Assembly (NCBI GenBank): GCA_023398495.1
Contig: JAEWSG010000192.1
Span: 1-22,981 of the forward strand
Length of the DNA stretch: 22,981 nt
Origin: Bacillota bacterium
GTDB taxonomy: Bacteria > Bacillota > Clostridia > Acetivibrionales > Acetivibrionaceae
Direction: 5' to 3'
The notes under the pieces: generated by a model
What the model was told of the DNA's origin: nothing
Databases searched by the model: none
What the model saw: only the letters and a program-made list of their open reading frames with translations
In this document: piece by piece, positions 1-6,397 of the stretch
How the letters are laid out: each line of letters begins with the position of its first letter
How positions within the stretch are numbered: position 1 is the first letter of the stretch
Program-made: the position numbers and the translations under genes

Positions 1-165
1 TTTTGCCTAATCCTTTCTTCAGATTCCAGTTCACACTGGACACCCTTGGCTTCGGCTGTATCCTTCCCACTGTCGGGTGGATTGGGGACTTTCACCCGTT
101 AGAACGTGTGCTCACTGGGCACACCAAGAAAATAGGGTATCTCTCATAGGTACCCTATTTTTCTA
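1..165. other. Structured non-coding element with four consecutive hairpins
   Basis: Four short inverted repeats follow one another: CCAGT/ACTGG (26-30 with 35-39), CGGGTG/CACCCG (74-79 with 93-98), GTGTGC/GCACAC (106-111 with 119-124) and an 11-bp stem at 129-161. Frame 1 is open from the window edge to a TAG at 100-102, so the 3' end of a gene cut by the edge is possible. Such tight hairpin runs occur at ends of insertion sequences and in their non-coding RNAs. I could not assign a family, so the mobile-element reading is inference. Between 166 and 334 I see no gene. Confidence 0.4.
129..161 (+). terminator. Hairpin followed by T-rich tail, likely terminator
   Basis: Perfect 11-bp inverted repeat, AAAATAGGGTA and TACCCTATTTT, with an 11-nt loop and a T run on the plus-strand 3' side. 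It would end transcription of whatever enters from the left edge. The A-rich left arm means it could also act on the other strand. Confidence 0.6.
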
Positions 166-334
166 TATAAATCACGAGAATGATTATACATTGAAAAATT
201 TGATTTTCACCTGTATGTTCTTTTTTTCTTTTTCACAAAACCATTTATGCACACAATTAACAATAAAACATTAAAGCATGCTCTAGAAATTAATTCTGTT
301 ACGAGGCACTAGCGTTTGAATTATATATATTACA

Positions 335-2236
335 CTACTCACTATAAGCCTTCTCCCAATTTCTATAAAGTAAATCAAGAGTCTTTTCAAGCTCAACCTT
401 CTCGCCATATAGAACATTTAGACGTCCCACATCATAAGCGGCAGTTTCCATATCGATACATAAAGATTTTATCCGACTCTCTATCTCCAATATCCGATCC
501 TCTATCTCCTTTTCCTTATTTACTACCTTTGCACTTCTAGTAACCCTCCCACTACTACCCTTGTTGCTCTTTTCAATCTTTTTAGTTAATTTGCTTTTGT
601 TGGCATTCTGCCGGATATTTGAAGCCAATAAACTTTGTTTCCATTTGGAGTAATCATTCATAGTGCCATTAAAATCTATTATTTCTCCATCCTTAAAGTC
701 CCATATCCTGTTTGCAAACCTGTTTACAAAATACCTGTCATGAGAAATAAAGACCAGTGCATCATTATATTGCTCTAATGCCTCTTCAATCCACTCCCTT
801 GATACAATATCCAGATGATTTGTTGGTTCATCCAACAAAAGAAGGTTTGTCTCACTTTGCATGAGTAGACATAGTTTCAACCTGCTCTTTTCCCCTCCTG
901 ACAATGTACCAGCTATTTTAAAAACATCCCTTCCCCTAAAATTAAATGCCGCAAGGATTGCCCTTGCCCTTTCCTCACCTATTTCAAGAACACGCCTCAG
1001 GATATCAAGAACCGTCGCCTCATTATCGTCAAAATCAATTACCTGTGGCATATATTGAGCTTTAATACTTTTACCTGTTATGATTTCCCCTTCATCAGGT
1101 GCCACGTCGCCTGCAAGAATTTTTATAAGAGTTGTTTTGCCGCATCCATTACAGCCGACAACAGCGATCCTGTCATTACGATGGATTTTTAATCTAACTC
1201 CACTGAACAGCTTCTTAGCTCCATAAGATTTGCCTATGTCTTTTAAAGTAATAATCTCTTCGCTGGAAAAGTTACTTTTTTTAAAATCGGCGGTAATCTT
1301 ACTTTCTACAACAGGTTTTTCAATACGCTCCATTCTTTCAATTCTCTTTTCCATGGAAAATGCTCTTTTGTGCATTGCAGGGTTATCTGCATTCCTTGCC
1401 CATTCGTGCATCCTTTTTGCAGATTTTTCCAGTTGACTGATTTTCTTTTGTTGCTGATCAAATTTTTCCTTCTGAGTTAATATTCTTGTTTCCTTTTCCC
1501 TTATATAATAACTGTAATTACCCTCATAAAAGCTTAGCTTTCCATCATCAATTTCGATTATTCTTTTTATAACGCTATCTAAAAAACATCTGTCATGGGA
1601 TATAACCATAACCGTTCCAGGAAAATCCTTAATAAATTCTTCAAACCAATTTATAGAGTCCATATCCAGATGGTTTGTTGGTTCATCTAGCAAAAGTATA
1701 TCAGCATCCAAAAGAAGGATCCGCACAAGATTTACCCTTGTCTTTTCACCACCGCTGAGTTTAGAGAAAAGCTGTGTACGCATCCCATCTCCTATATTCA
1801 TTCCGTTGCACACTTTATCAATTTTGCTTTCATAATCATACCCCCCTAAAGCCTCATATTCTGTCTGAAGTTTTCCGTACTTAGAAAGCAGGGTTTCTGA
1901 ACAGCTTTCTCTAATTAACACCTCCATCTGGCTCATTTCCTTCTGCAAACTGTGAAGCGTCTCAAAAGCTGTGTGTAAAACATCTTCAACAGTACAGTCA
2001 TCCTTAAACTGGGGAATCTGTTCAAGAACCTCAATTCTTTTACCCACAGCCCTATCAATTCTTCCCCTTTCAAATTCCTCAATACCTGATAAAATTTTAA
2101 AAATAGTTGTTTTACCCGAACCATTTTTGCCAAGCAAAGCAATCTTTTCACCTCTTGATACTTCGAAAGAGATACCCTTTAATACATGATTACTTCCATA
2201 ATACTTGTCTATATCATTTACACTTATATCTATCAT
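335..2236 (-). CDS. ABC-F family ATPase (ribosome-protection type likely)
   Basis: A soluble protein of 633 residues with two ABC ATPase domains and no membrane segment. Domain 1 has Walker A GKNGSGKTT (residues 36-44), signature LSGGEKTR and Walker B ILLLDEPTNHLD. Domain 2 has GCNGCGKTT, LSGGEKSR and LLLLDEPTNHLD. A charged helical linker lies between them, as in ABC-F factors that reach toward the ribosomal P-site tRNA. The C-terminus is a basic, coiled-coil-like extension. ABC-F proteins act on the ribosome, either as housekeeping factors (EttA, Uup, YdiF) or as antibiotic-resistance factors (Vga, Lsa, VmlR, CplR). The resistance type is inferred from the attenuator-like leader just upstream. 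The start at 2236 has AAGGAGAT eight bases before it. The reading frame extends upstream to 2320 but that part lies inside the terminator hairpin. Substrate antibiotics cannot be read from sequence. Confidence 0.93.
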   Translation of the reverse strand: MIDISVNDIDKYYGSNHVLKGISFEVSRGEKIALLGKNGSGKTTIFKILSGIEEFERGRIDRAVGKRIEVLEQIPQFKDDCTVEDVLHTAFETLHSLQKEMSQMEVLIRESCSETLLSKYGKLQTEYEALGGYDYESKIDKVCNGMNIGDGMRTQLFSKLSGGEKTRVNLVRILLLDADILLLDEPTNHLDMDSINWFEEFIKDFPGTVMVISHDRCFLDSVIKRIIEIDDGKLSFYEGNYSYYIREKETRILTQKEKFDQQQKKISQLEKSAKRMHEWARNADNPAMHKRAFSMEKRIERMERIEKPVVESKITADFKKSNFSSEEIITLKDIGKSYGAKKLFSGVRLKIHRNDRIAVVGCNGCGKTTLIKILAGDVAPDEGEIITGKSIKAQYMPQVIDFDDNEATVLDILRRVLEIGEERARAILAAFNFRGRDVFKIAGTLSGGEKSRLKLCLLMQSETNLLLLDEPTNHLDIVSREWIEEALEQYNDALVFISHDRYFVNRFANRIWDFKDGEIIDFNGTMNDYSKWKQSLLASNIRQNANKSKLTKKIEKSNKGSSGRVTRSAKVVNKEKEIEDRILEIESRIKSLCIDMETAAYDVGRLNVLYGEKVELEKTLDLLYRNWEKAYSE

Positions 2237-2267
2237 AAAAACATCTCCTTTCATGCCTGGGTAAAAT

Positions 2268-2312
2268 AAAATACCGGAGCCTGGTGGATAAATTCCACTT
2301 CCCCGGTATTTT
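2268..2312 (-). terminator. Leader terminator T2 directly before the ABC-F gene
   Basis: On the minus strand AAAATACCGG pairs with CCGGTATTTT (10 bp), with an inner GTGGA/TCCAC stem, and runs into TTTTATTTTA. It ends about 30 nt before the ABC-F start codon, inside the 5' leader, so it fits an intrinsic terminator that must be bypassed for expression. Confidence 0.8.
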
Positions 2313-2453
2313 AAACGCATCTATAGATATCTTTACAATCTGCTATCTCTACTATAGAACAAGATTCAAGACAAATTAAAAACCCGGGCAAAGAGAATCA
2401 CCCAGGCGTTAGCACTATTCAATATTATAGTAAAATGATGATCCACCAGCTCC
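2276..2453 (-). promoter_or_regulatory. Antiterminator pairing in the ABC-F leader
   Basis: The minus-strand segment GGAGCTGGTGGAT (2441-2453), only three bases after the leader ORF stop, is complementary to ATCCACCAGGCTCC (2276-2289) inside T2: 13 pairs with one bulged base. Forming it would open the inner stem of T2 and part of its base. A ribosome finishing the leader ORF would cover the 5' partner. A ribosome stalled early would leave it free. This is the logic of antibiotic-induced transcription attenuation. The pairing is seen; the mechanism is inferred. Confidence 0.65.
2383..2407 (-). terminator. Leader terminator T1
   Basis: On the minus strand CCTGGG pairs with CCCGGG (one G-U pair) around a 12-nt loop and is followed by TTTTTAATTT. 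It lies between the leader ORF and T2. Its 5' arm GCCTGGGT (2400-2407) is perfectly complementary to ACCCAGGC at 2255-2262, just downstream of T2, so alternative pairing is possible. Confidence 0.65.
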
Positions 2454-2456
2454 AAA

Positions 2457-2573
2457 TCAAAAATATTCTCTTTTGGACAGACTCCCCCCTTTAAATACAG
2501 AAATCGCTGTAATACGGGCAACATAGCAATCCAGTCTATCAAGAATATTATTGTAATTAGCTGATATGTTCAT
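2457..2573 (-). CDS. 38-residue leader peptide of the ABC-F gene
   Basis: A short ORF starting with ATG at 2573, preceded by AAGGAGG at 2581-2587, stronger than most sites in the window. It begins MNISANYNN and ends SLSKREYF. It has no recognisable domain, signal peptide or membrane segment. It starts about 20 nt after the predicted transcription start and ends three bases before the antiterminator strand. Inducible ABC-F and Erm genes often carry such upstream ORFs, whose translation state is sensed by the leader. Which codons cause stalling cannot be told from one sequence. Confidence 0.7.
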   Translation of the reverse strand: MNISANYNNILDRLDCYVARITAISVFKGGSLSKREYF

Positions 2574-2598
2574 CGTTTCACCTCCTTAATCTATATAA

Positions 2599-2627
2599 AT
2601 TCTACCATACACATATTTAAATTTCAA
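2599..2627 (-). promoter_or_regulatory. Promoter of the ABC-F leader transcript
   Basis: TTGAAA (2622-2627) and TAGAAT (2599-2604) are separated by exactly 17 bp, with a TG one base before the -10 box. Transcription would start near 2592 and give a leader of about 355 nt before the ABC-F ATG. Confidence 0.75.
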
Positions 2628-2685
2628 TACATATGTTAAATATGATATCCATACTCTCCACTCTTTTGCATTTACATTATAAAAA

Positions 2686-2808
2686 CTAAAGCTTGTATTC
2701 TTTTGAAACGCCCGTATTTGAAAGACAATACGGCAGCAAATATTGATTTTTCAAGATTTCCTTATACGCATCTATTGAAATCATTTTTAAATCCAGTGAA
2801 TAACCCAT
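2686..2808 (-). pseudogene. Truncated DUF4332-like gene, copy 1, downstream of yjdF
   Basis: Forty codons starting with ATG at 2808, preceded by AGGGG, 14 nt after the yjdF stop. The first 26 residues (MGYSLDLK...KNQYLLP) match, but for one residue, the start of the ORF at 9407-9646. It then jumps to SNTGVSKEYKL, which resembles a later part of proteins with helix-hairpin-helix-like repeats of the DUF4332 kind. This suggests an internal deletion and loss of the remainder. The family name comes from memory of similar sequences and is tentative. Confidence 0.5.
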
Positions 2809-2836
2809 CTTTTCAACCCCTAATTTATATTAATGC
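2731..2836. repeat. 106-bp direct repeat, copy 1
   Basis: It matches 9569-9674 in the same orientation with a single difference (TCTATT here, TCCATT there). It covers the last codons of yjdF, the short gap with its ribosome binding site, and the first 26 codons of the truncated downstream gene. Similarity stops abruptly at both ends. Confidence 0.95.
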
Positions 2837-3241
2837 CCCTTTTTCTTTTCCTTCTTCTTCTCCTGTTTTTTTTTCAAACTTAAACTTCTCCAACTCCTCA
2901 CGTTTTTCCTTAGAAGTCTTTTTTTGTTCCTGTTTTCGAGCTTCATGCTCCAATTTTATTGCTTGCTGTGCTTTGGTGCCAATACCTGAATCAGAAGTTT
3001 CTTTTCTAACTTTTCGTTGTAGACGCTTTGGGTTTATCCTTTTTTCTGATTCAAAGTCAACTCTAATAGGTCTGCTGAACTTAAGCTTATAATAGTTTTC
3101 AAGAACAAAAGCATACACCTCGTAATCCTTTGGCTCTGCACCAAATACAACCCTTGAAGTTTCAAGCAACCCATTTTCAATCCTTTCAAATACTCCAACC
3201 CAGAAAGGAGCATCAAAAAAGACAGTCAATTTTATATTCAT
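2825..3241 (-). CDS. yjdF: YjdF family protein (DUF2992)
   Basis: A protein of 138 residues. The N-terminal half (MNIKLTVFFDAPFWVG... through SRPIRVDFES) is the conserved YjdF core. The C-terminal half is very basic and acidic by turns, rich in K, E and Q, and probably helical. The biochemical role of YjdF is not established. In Firmicutes its mRNA often carries a riboswitch that binds azaaromatic compounds, so a role in handling such toxins is proposed. The start at 3241 has AGGAGG eight bases upstream. The more upstream ATG at 3283 lies in the RNA leader and is rejected. Its 3' end is part of the 106-bp repeat. Confidence 0.85.
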   Translation of the reverse strand: MNIKLTVFFDAPFWVGVFERIENGLLETSRVVFGAEPKDYEVYAFVLENYYKLKFSRPIRVDFESEKRINPKRLQRKVRKETSDSGIGTKAQQAIKLEHEARKQEQKKTSKEKREELEKFKFEKKTGEEEGKEKGALI

Positions 3242-3261
3242 TTGTACTTCCTCCTGTAAGT

Positions 3262-3357
3262 TTACTTTCAAGAGAATGGACAACCCCAGGAGGGCAGGTT
3301 ACTAACAGGATATCCTGCATCCGGACTACCAACCGGATTGTGTTTTTATCTCTCTAC
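3262..3357 (-). promoter_or_regulatory. yjdF-type riboswitch with anti-Shine-Dalgarno
   Basis: The minus-strand leader contains an ATCCGG/CCGGAT hairpin with loop TTGGTAGT (3319-3338), then GCAGG...CCTGC and GGATATCC elements, ACAA/TTGT and AGAGA/TCTCT closing pairs. The pattern matches what I recall of the yjdF RNA motif. CCTCCTG (3287-3293) within it is perfectly complementary to CAGGAGG at 3250-3256, the yjdF ribosome binding site, so ligand could control translation start. A covariance search was not possible. Confidence 0.75.
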
Positions 3358-3361
3358 GTTA

Positions 3362-3390
3362 ATTATGGTTAATTTACCTAAATTAGTCAA
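3362..3390 (-). promoter_or_regulatory. Promoter of the yjdF riboswitch transcript
   Basis: TTGACT (3385-3390) and CATAAT (3362-3367) with a 17-bp spacer. The expected transcription start near 3355 lies right at the beginning of the aptamer. Confidence 0.7.
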
Positions 3391-3514
3391 AAATTTCTTT
3401 AGTCAAAGAAATTATCAGAAAGAGGTCCAAGATATGAAACTTAATATTGAGCCATAAACGCGTTCTCTTCCTTCTCCTTTTGCTAATGCCGCTGCAAGTC
3501 CTGCGCCATTGGTA

Positions 3515-3622
3515 TTAGCTGTGAAATAAATGTGATTCATTTGGTATACCTATACCATTGTCTGATATTTTTATAAACACATAATCATTTATATCAAAAA
3601 AAATATTTATTTTACTGTTCAT
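3515..3622 (-). pseudogene. Sensor histidine kinase ATPase-domain fragment
   Basis: A 35-codon stretch contains VFIKISDNGIGIP, the G1 box of HATPase_c domains of two-component sensor kinases, then a stop. Nothing upstream on this strand encodes the phospho-acceptor region, and the sequence beyond the stop no longer matches. It is a relic of a lost kinase gene. The 3391-3624 gap holds no intact gene. Confidence 0.6.
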
Positions 3623-3754
3623 GGGTGAATACCAATACAGGCTTTAGAATAATATGCTCAATATTTCATTATTATATTCCAAACTTGCAAATTTACTTTA
3701 TTCCACTACCATTGTCTCTCAGAAAAAATCTGGGAGTTTTTTCTTCCGCTAACA

Positions 3755-3783
3755 TTGACAACTGTATAAGACTAACATATAAT
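3755..3783 (+). promoter_or_regulatory. Promoter of the arsR operon (consensus)
   Basis: TTGACA (3755-3760) and TATAAT (3778-3783) with exactly 17 bp between, a full sigma-A consensus. Such a strong promoter fits a gene held down by a repressor. Confidence 0.85.
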
Positions 3784-3792
3784 TACATTAAT

Positions 3793-3812
3793 ATATTAGT
3801 TATTTCTAATAT
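3793..3812 (+). promoter_or_regulatory. Likely ArsR operator
   Basis: Perfect inverted repeat ATATTAG - 6 nt - CTAATAT, ten bases after the -10 box and covering the expected transcription start. ArsR/SmtB repressors bind AT-rich dyads of this kind and release them when metal binds. Binding is inferred from place and symmetry. Confidence 0.6.
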
Positions 3813-3834
3813 TATAAAATATCGAGGTGATAAT

Positions 3835-4149
3835 GTGTCTAATATGGGCAATCAACTTGTTTCAAATGTATTTAAAGCTTTGGCTCACCCTACGAGAATT
3901 CAGATTACTAAGTTATTAAGAAATGGTGAGCTGTGTGTGTGTGATATCCTTCCTAATCTTGATTCTGAACAATCCAATACCTCTCAGCATCTCACGGTAT
4001 TAAAAAATCAGGGTATTGTTGAAAGTAGGAAAGATGGGTCTAAGGTTATTTATTCAATAAAAAACAAAGAAGTATATGAAATGATTGATCTTGCCGAAGC
4101 TATAATTCTTCGGCAAATAGAAGATACTAAAAGTTCATTGTTAAAATAA
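3835..4149 (+). CDS. arsR: ArsR/SmtB-family metalloregulator
   Basis: A winged-helix repressor of 104 residues. The helix ahead of the DNA-recognition helix carries ELCVCDIL, with the Cys pair C34/C36 typical of arsenic-sensing ArsR (CVCDL). SNTSQHLTVLKNQGIV is the recognition helix and turn, and DGSKVIYSI the beta wing. The GTG at 3835 is chosen because GAGGTGAT lies just before it; an ATG at 3844 is the alternative. The longer frame back to 3625 runs through the promoter and is not used. It heads a plus-strand operon and probably represses it. The effector, arsenite, antimonite or another thiophilic metal, is inferred from the CxC site. Confidence 0.9.
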   Translation: MSNMGNQLVSNVFKALAHPTRIQITKLLRNGELCVCDILPNLDSEQSNTSQHLTVLKNQGIVESRKDGSKVIYSIKNKEVYEMIDLAEAIILRQIEDTKSSLLK

Positions 4150-4220
4150 TATAGTATAGAATTTAGCTTCTTAAAATTCAGCAGTATGCATCAGAAATTA
4201 AAAGTTGAGGTGTGTAAAAA

Positions 4221-4490
4221 TTGAACAAATGTGATGTGTGTTCCAAACAAATTAACTGGAAACAGAGGTTTGCTTATAACATAGTATGTTTAAACTGCAA
4301 TACTAAGTATAAGGCTACATTACTATCAAGAATTATTTTTTCGCTTTTGACCATTGCAATTCCGCTAATAGTAGCAACAAGTTTTTTTAATAGTTCTATC
4401 TTTATTTATTTGATTTTAGCAGCAGTTGGGTTTGCTATTTCAACCTTTTTTTTGAGATATAATAAGTGCAATAATAATAATAATATATAA
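4221..4490 (+). CDS. Small zinc-ribbon membrane protein
   Basis: A protein of 89 residues starting at TTG with GAGGTGTG upstream. CDVC (C4, C7) and CLNC (C23, C26) form a zinc-ribbon-like pair, followed by two hydrophobic segments near residues 36-54 and 58-78 and a short Asn-rich tail. It resembles the small CxxC...CxxC membrane proteins of Firmicutes. Its function is unknown. Its place between arsR and the permease suggests a helper in the same metal response. Confidence 0.7.
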   Translation: MNKCDVCSKQINWKQRFAYNIVCLNCNTKYKATLLSRIIFSLLTIAIPLIVATSFFNSSIFIYLILAAVGFAISTFFLRYNKCNNNNNI

Positions 4491-4520
4491 ATTGAAAATT
4501 TATTAAGGGGAGATAATCTT

Positions 4521-5525
4521 TTGTTTATATTTGAATGGTTAAATAATCAGTTACTAAAAATGGAGTGGCTTTCGAATTTAATAAAGCTTCTTGTAGAAAA
4601 CGTTTTTGGCCTGAGTGTCCAGGAACAGCTAGGTGGGAGCATACATTTCTTTATTTATGACGTAATAAAAATATTTATATTGCTATCAATCCTTATATTT
4701 ACGATTTCATATATTCAAAGCTTTTTTCCACCTGAAAGAACCAGGAAGATATTAGGCAGATATAATGGAATTTCAGCAAATATATTAGGAGCTTTGTTAG
4801 GGACAGTCACACCTTTTTGTTCCTGCTCTTCCATTCCGTTGTTTATAGGTTTTACAAGTGCAGGGCTACCGATAGGAGTTACATTTTCCTTTTTAATATC
4901 CTCGCCTCTTGTGGATTTGGCGTCTGTTCTTCTATTGGCCAGCATCTTCAACTGGAAAATTGCAATAGCATATGTTGTTGTAGGTATCATACTTGCGGTT
5001 ACCGGAGGGACTATTATTAGCAAATTAAAGCTTGAAAAGTATGTAGAGCCTTTTGTATTTAACAACAAGGTATTTGAAGCAGCACAAGAAGAACTTACAG
5101 CACGTGAAAGAATAGACTTTGCCAAAGAGCAGGTTTTAAGCATAATAAAAAAGGTATGGCTATATATTCTTATTGGTGTTGGGATAGGTGCCGGTATCCA
5201 TAATTGGGTTCCTGAGTCAATAATATCGGCAGTACTTGGTGTGGATAAATGGTATTCTGTGCCTTTAGCAACCCTTGTTGGTGTCCCTATGTATGCTGAT
5301 ATTTTTGGAACACTTCCAATTGCTGAAGCGTTAGTTAGAAAAGGAGTTGGAGTTGGTACCGCATTGTCCTTTATGATGGCTGTTACTGCACTATCACTTC
5401 CCTCAATGATTATGTTGAAGAAAATAGTTAAAACAAAGCTTTTAGTGATATTTGCTGGTATCGTTACTATAGGTATTATTACAATCGGTTATATATTTAA
5501 TGCATTTGGTTATCTTTTAATTTAA
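4521..5525 (+). CDS. CxC-motif permease, DUF318/ArsP-like
   Basis: An integral membrane protein of 334 residues with about eight to ten hydrophobic segments. TPFCSCSSIPLFIGF (C100, C102) is the hallmark of the DUF318 permease family, and the second half has a GVPMYADIFGTLPIAEAL repeat-like segment. Members include ArsP, which exports trivalent organoarsenicals, and permeases for other metalloids. A charged cytoplasmic loop lies near residues 155-205. The start is TTG with AAGGGGAG upstream. With ArsR before it and ferredoxin, thioredoxin and CcdA after it, it is the likely transporter of a metalloid-detoxification operon. The exact substrate is not determinable, and I avoid naming it arsP for that reason. 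Confidence 0.88.
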   Translation: MFIFEWLNNQLLKMEWLSNLIKLLVENVFGLSVQEQLGGSIHFFIYDVIKIFILLSILIFTISYIQSFFPPERTRKILGRYNGISANILGALLGTVTPFCSCSSIPLFIGFTSAGLPIGVTFSFLISSPLVDLASVLLLASIFNWKIAIAYVVVGIILAVTGGTIISKLKLEKYVEPFVFNNKVFEAAQEELTARERIDFAKEQVLSIIKKVWLYILIGVGIGAGIHNWVPESIISAVLGVDKWYSVPLATLVGVPMYADIFGTLPIAEALVRKGVGVGTALSFMMAVTALSLPSMIMLKKIVKTKLLVIFAGIVTIGIITIGYIFNAFGYLLI

Positions 5526-5570
5526 GATAAATCTTTTAAAATTATAATTTGCTTAAGGGAGGTCAATTTT

Positions 5571-5831
5571 ATGTCAAAAACCTGGTATCCTGTTATTGAC
5601 TACGAAAAATGTATTGAATGTGGAGCATGTACAGAAAAATGCAAGCATGGTGTATACGATCTTAAGAAAGCCCCTACTCCTGTTGTAGTTAAGCCAGAGG
5701 GATGTGTCCATGGATGTCATGGATGCGGAAATCTTTGCCCATCAGAAGCAATAAGCTATGTTGGAGAGGTAAGACAAGGAAATGAAAACTGCGGCTGCTC
5801 ATGTGGAGATGATAATGGAGGTTGCTGTTAA
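5571..5831 (+). CDS. 4Fe-4S ferredoxin with cysteine-rich tail
   Basis: A protein of 86 residues with a first cluster motif CIECGACTEKC (C14, C17, C20, C24) and a second set CVHGCHGCGNLCP (C45, C49, C52, C56). The second set has CxxxCxxC spacing, unlike the classical CxxCxxC. The last 15 residues hold five more cysteines (NCGCSCGDDNGGCC), a possible soft-metal site. Strong AGGGAGG site upstream. It is an electron carrier by family. Within this operon it may feed electrons to a metalloid or disulfide reduction step, which is inference. Its stop codon shares one base with the next start. Confidence 0.88.
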   Translation: MSKTWYPVIDYEKCIECGACTEKCKHGVYDLKKAPTPVVVKPEGCVHGCHGCGNLCPSEAISYVGEVRQGNENCGCSCGDDNGGCC

Positions 5832-6397
5832 TGAATGATGAAAATACTGTTAAATCTAAAAAAGGAATAGTACTCAAGATTATTATACCGATTTTGATTA
5901 TATGTGCTATAGCTGCTATATGGATTGTTAAGGATAAGAAAAACGAAGTAAGCTTGGAAGGAGCTGATAAATCAGGTAAAGTAGTAACAGACAACTCTGA
6001 TTTCGAGCTTCATGTAACAGAGCAAATTGATCTTGAAAAGCTTAAGTCATATGGGCTTCCTATAGTTATAGACTTTGGTGCAGACTCTTGTATCCCATGT
6101 AAAGAGATGGCACCGGTACTAAAAGAACTAAATGCTGAACTTCGTGGAAAAGCAATTATCAAATTTGTAGATGTATGGAAGTATCAGCAATTAGCTCAGG
6201 ATTATCCTATAAGCCTCATTCCTACACAGATTTTTATTGATAAAGAAGGTAACCCATATAAGCCAAAAGATCCACAAGCCTTGCAAATGAAAATGTATTC
6301 ATCACGGGACAATGGCGAACATATTTTTACAGCACATGAGGGCGGTATGAAAAAAGATCAGATATTAAGTGCACTGAAGGAAATGGGGTTGGAATAA
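5831..6397 (+). CDS. Membrane-anchored thioredoxin-fold protein
   Basis: A protein of 188 residues. Basic N-terminus then one hydrophobic segment (about residues 13-33), giving an N-in anchor with the domain outside the membrane. The thioredoxin domain has VIDFGADSCIPCKEMAPVL, with a CIPC active site (C87, C90) in place of CGPC, and IPTQIFIDKEG with the cis-proline. An insertion rich in P, K and D follows the cis-Pro strand. The start overlaps the ferredoxin stop (TAATG) with GGAGG nine bases before it, so translation is coupled. It would receive electrons through the CcdA-like protein encoded next and reduce extracytoplasmic thiols or metal complexes. Confidence 0.88.
   Translation: MNDENTVKSKKGIVLKIIIPILIICAIAAIWIVKDKKNEVSLEGADKSGKVVTDNSDFELHVTEQIDLEKLKSYGLPIVIDFGADSCIPCKEMAPVLKELNAELRGKAIIKFVDVWKYQQLAQDYPISLIPTQIFIDKEGNPYKPKDPQALQMKMYSSRDNGEHIFTAHEGGMKKDQILSALKEMGLE

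Noticed and set aside
77..274. 65-codon plus-strand ORF at the left edge
   Set aside because: It runs through the hairpin series and the terminator-like stem, with no ribosome site.
3445..3514. Extension of the histidine kinase relic (GAGLAAALAKGEG...)
   Set aside because: The frame continues after a stop but the residues do not match the kinase G2 region, so it is not included.
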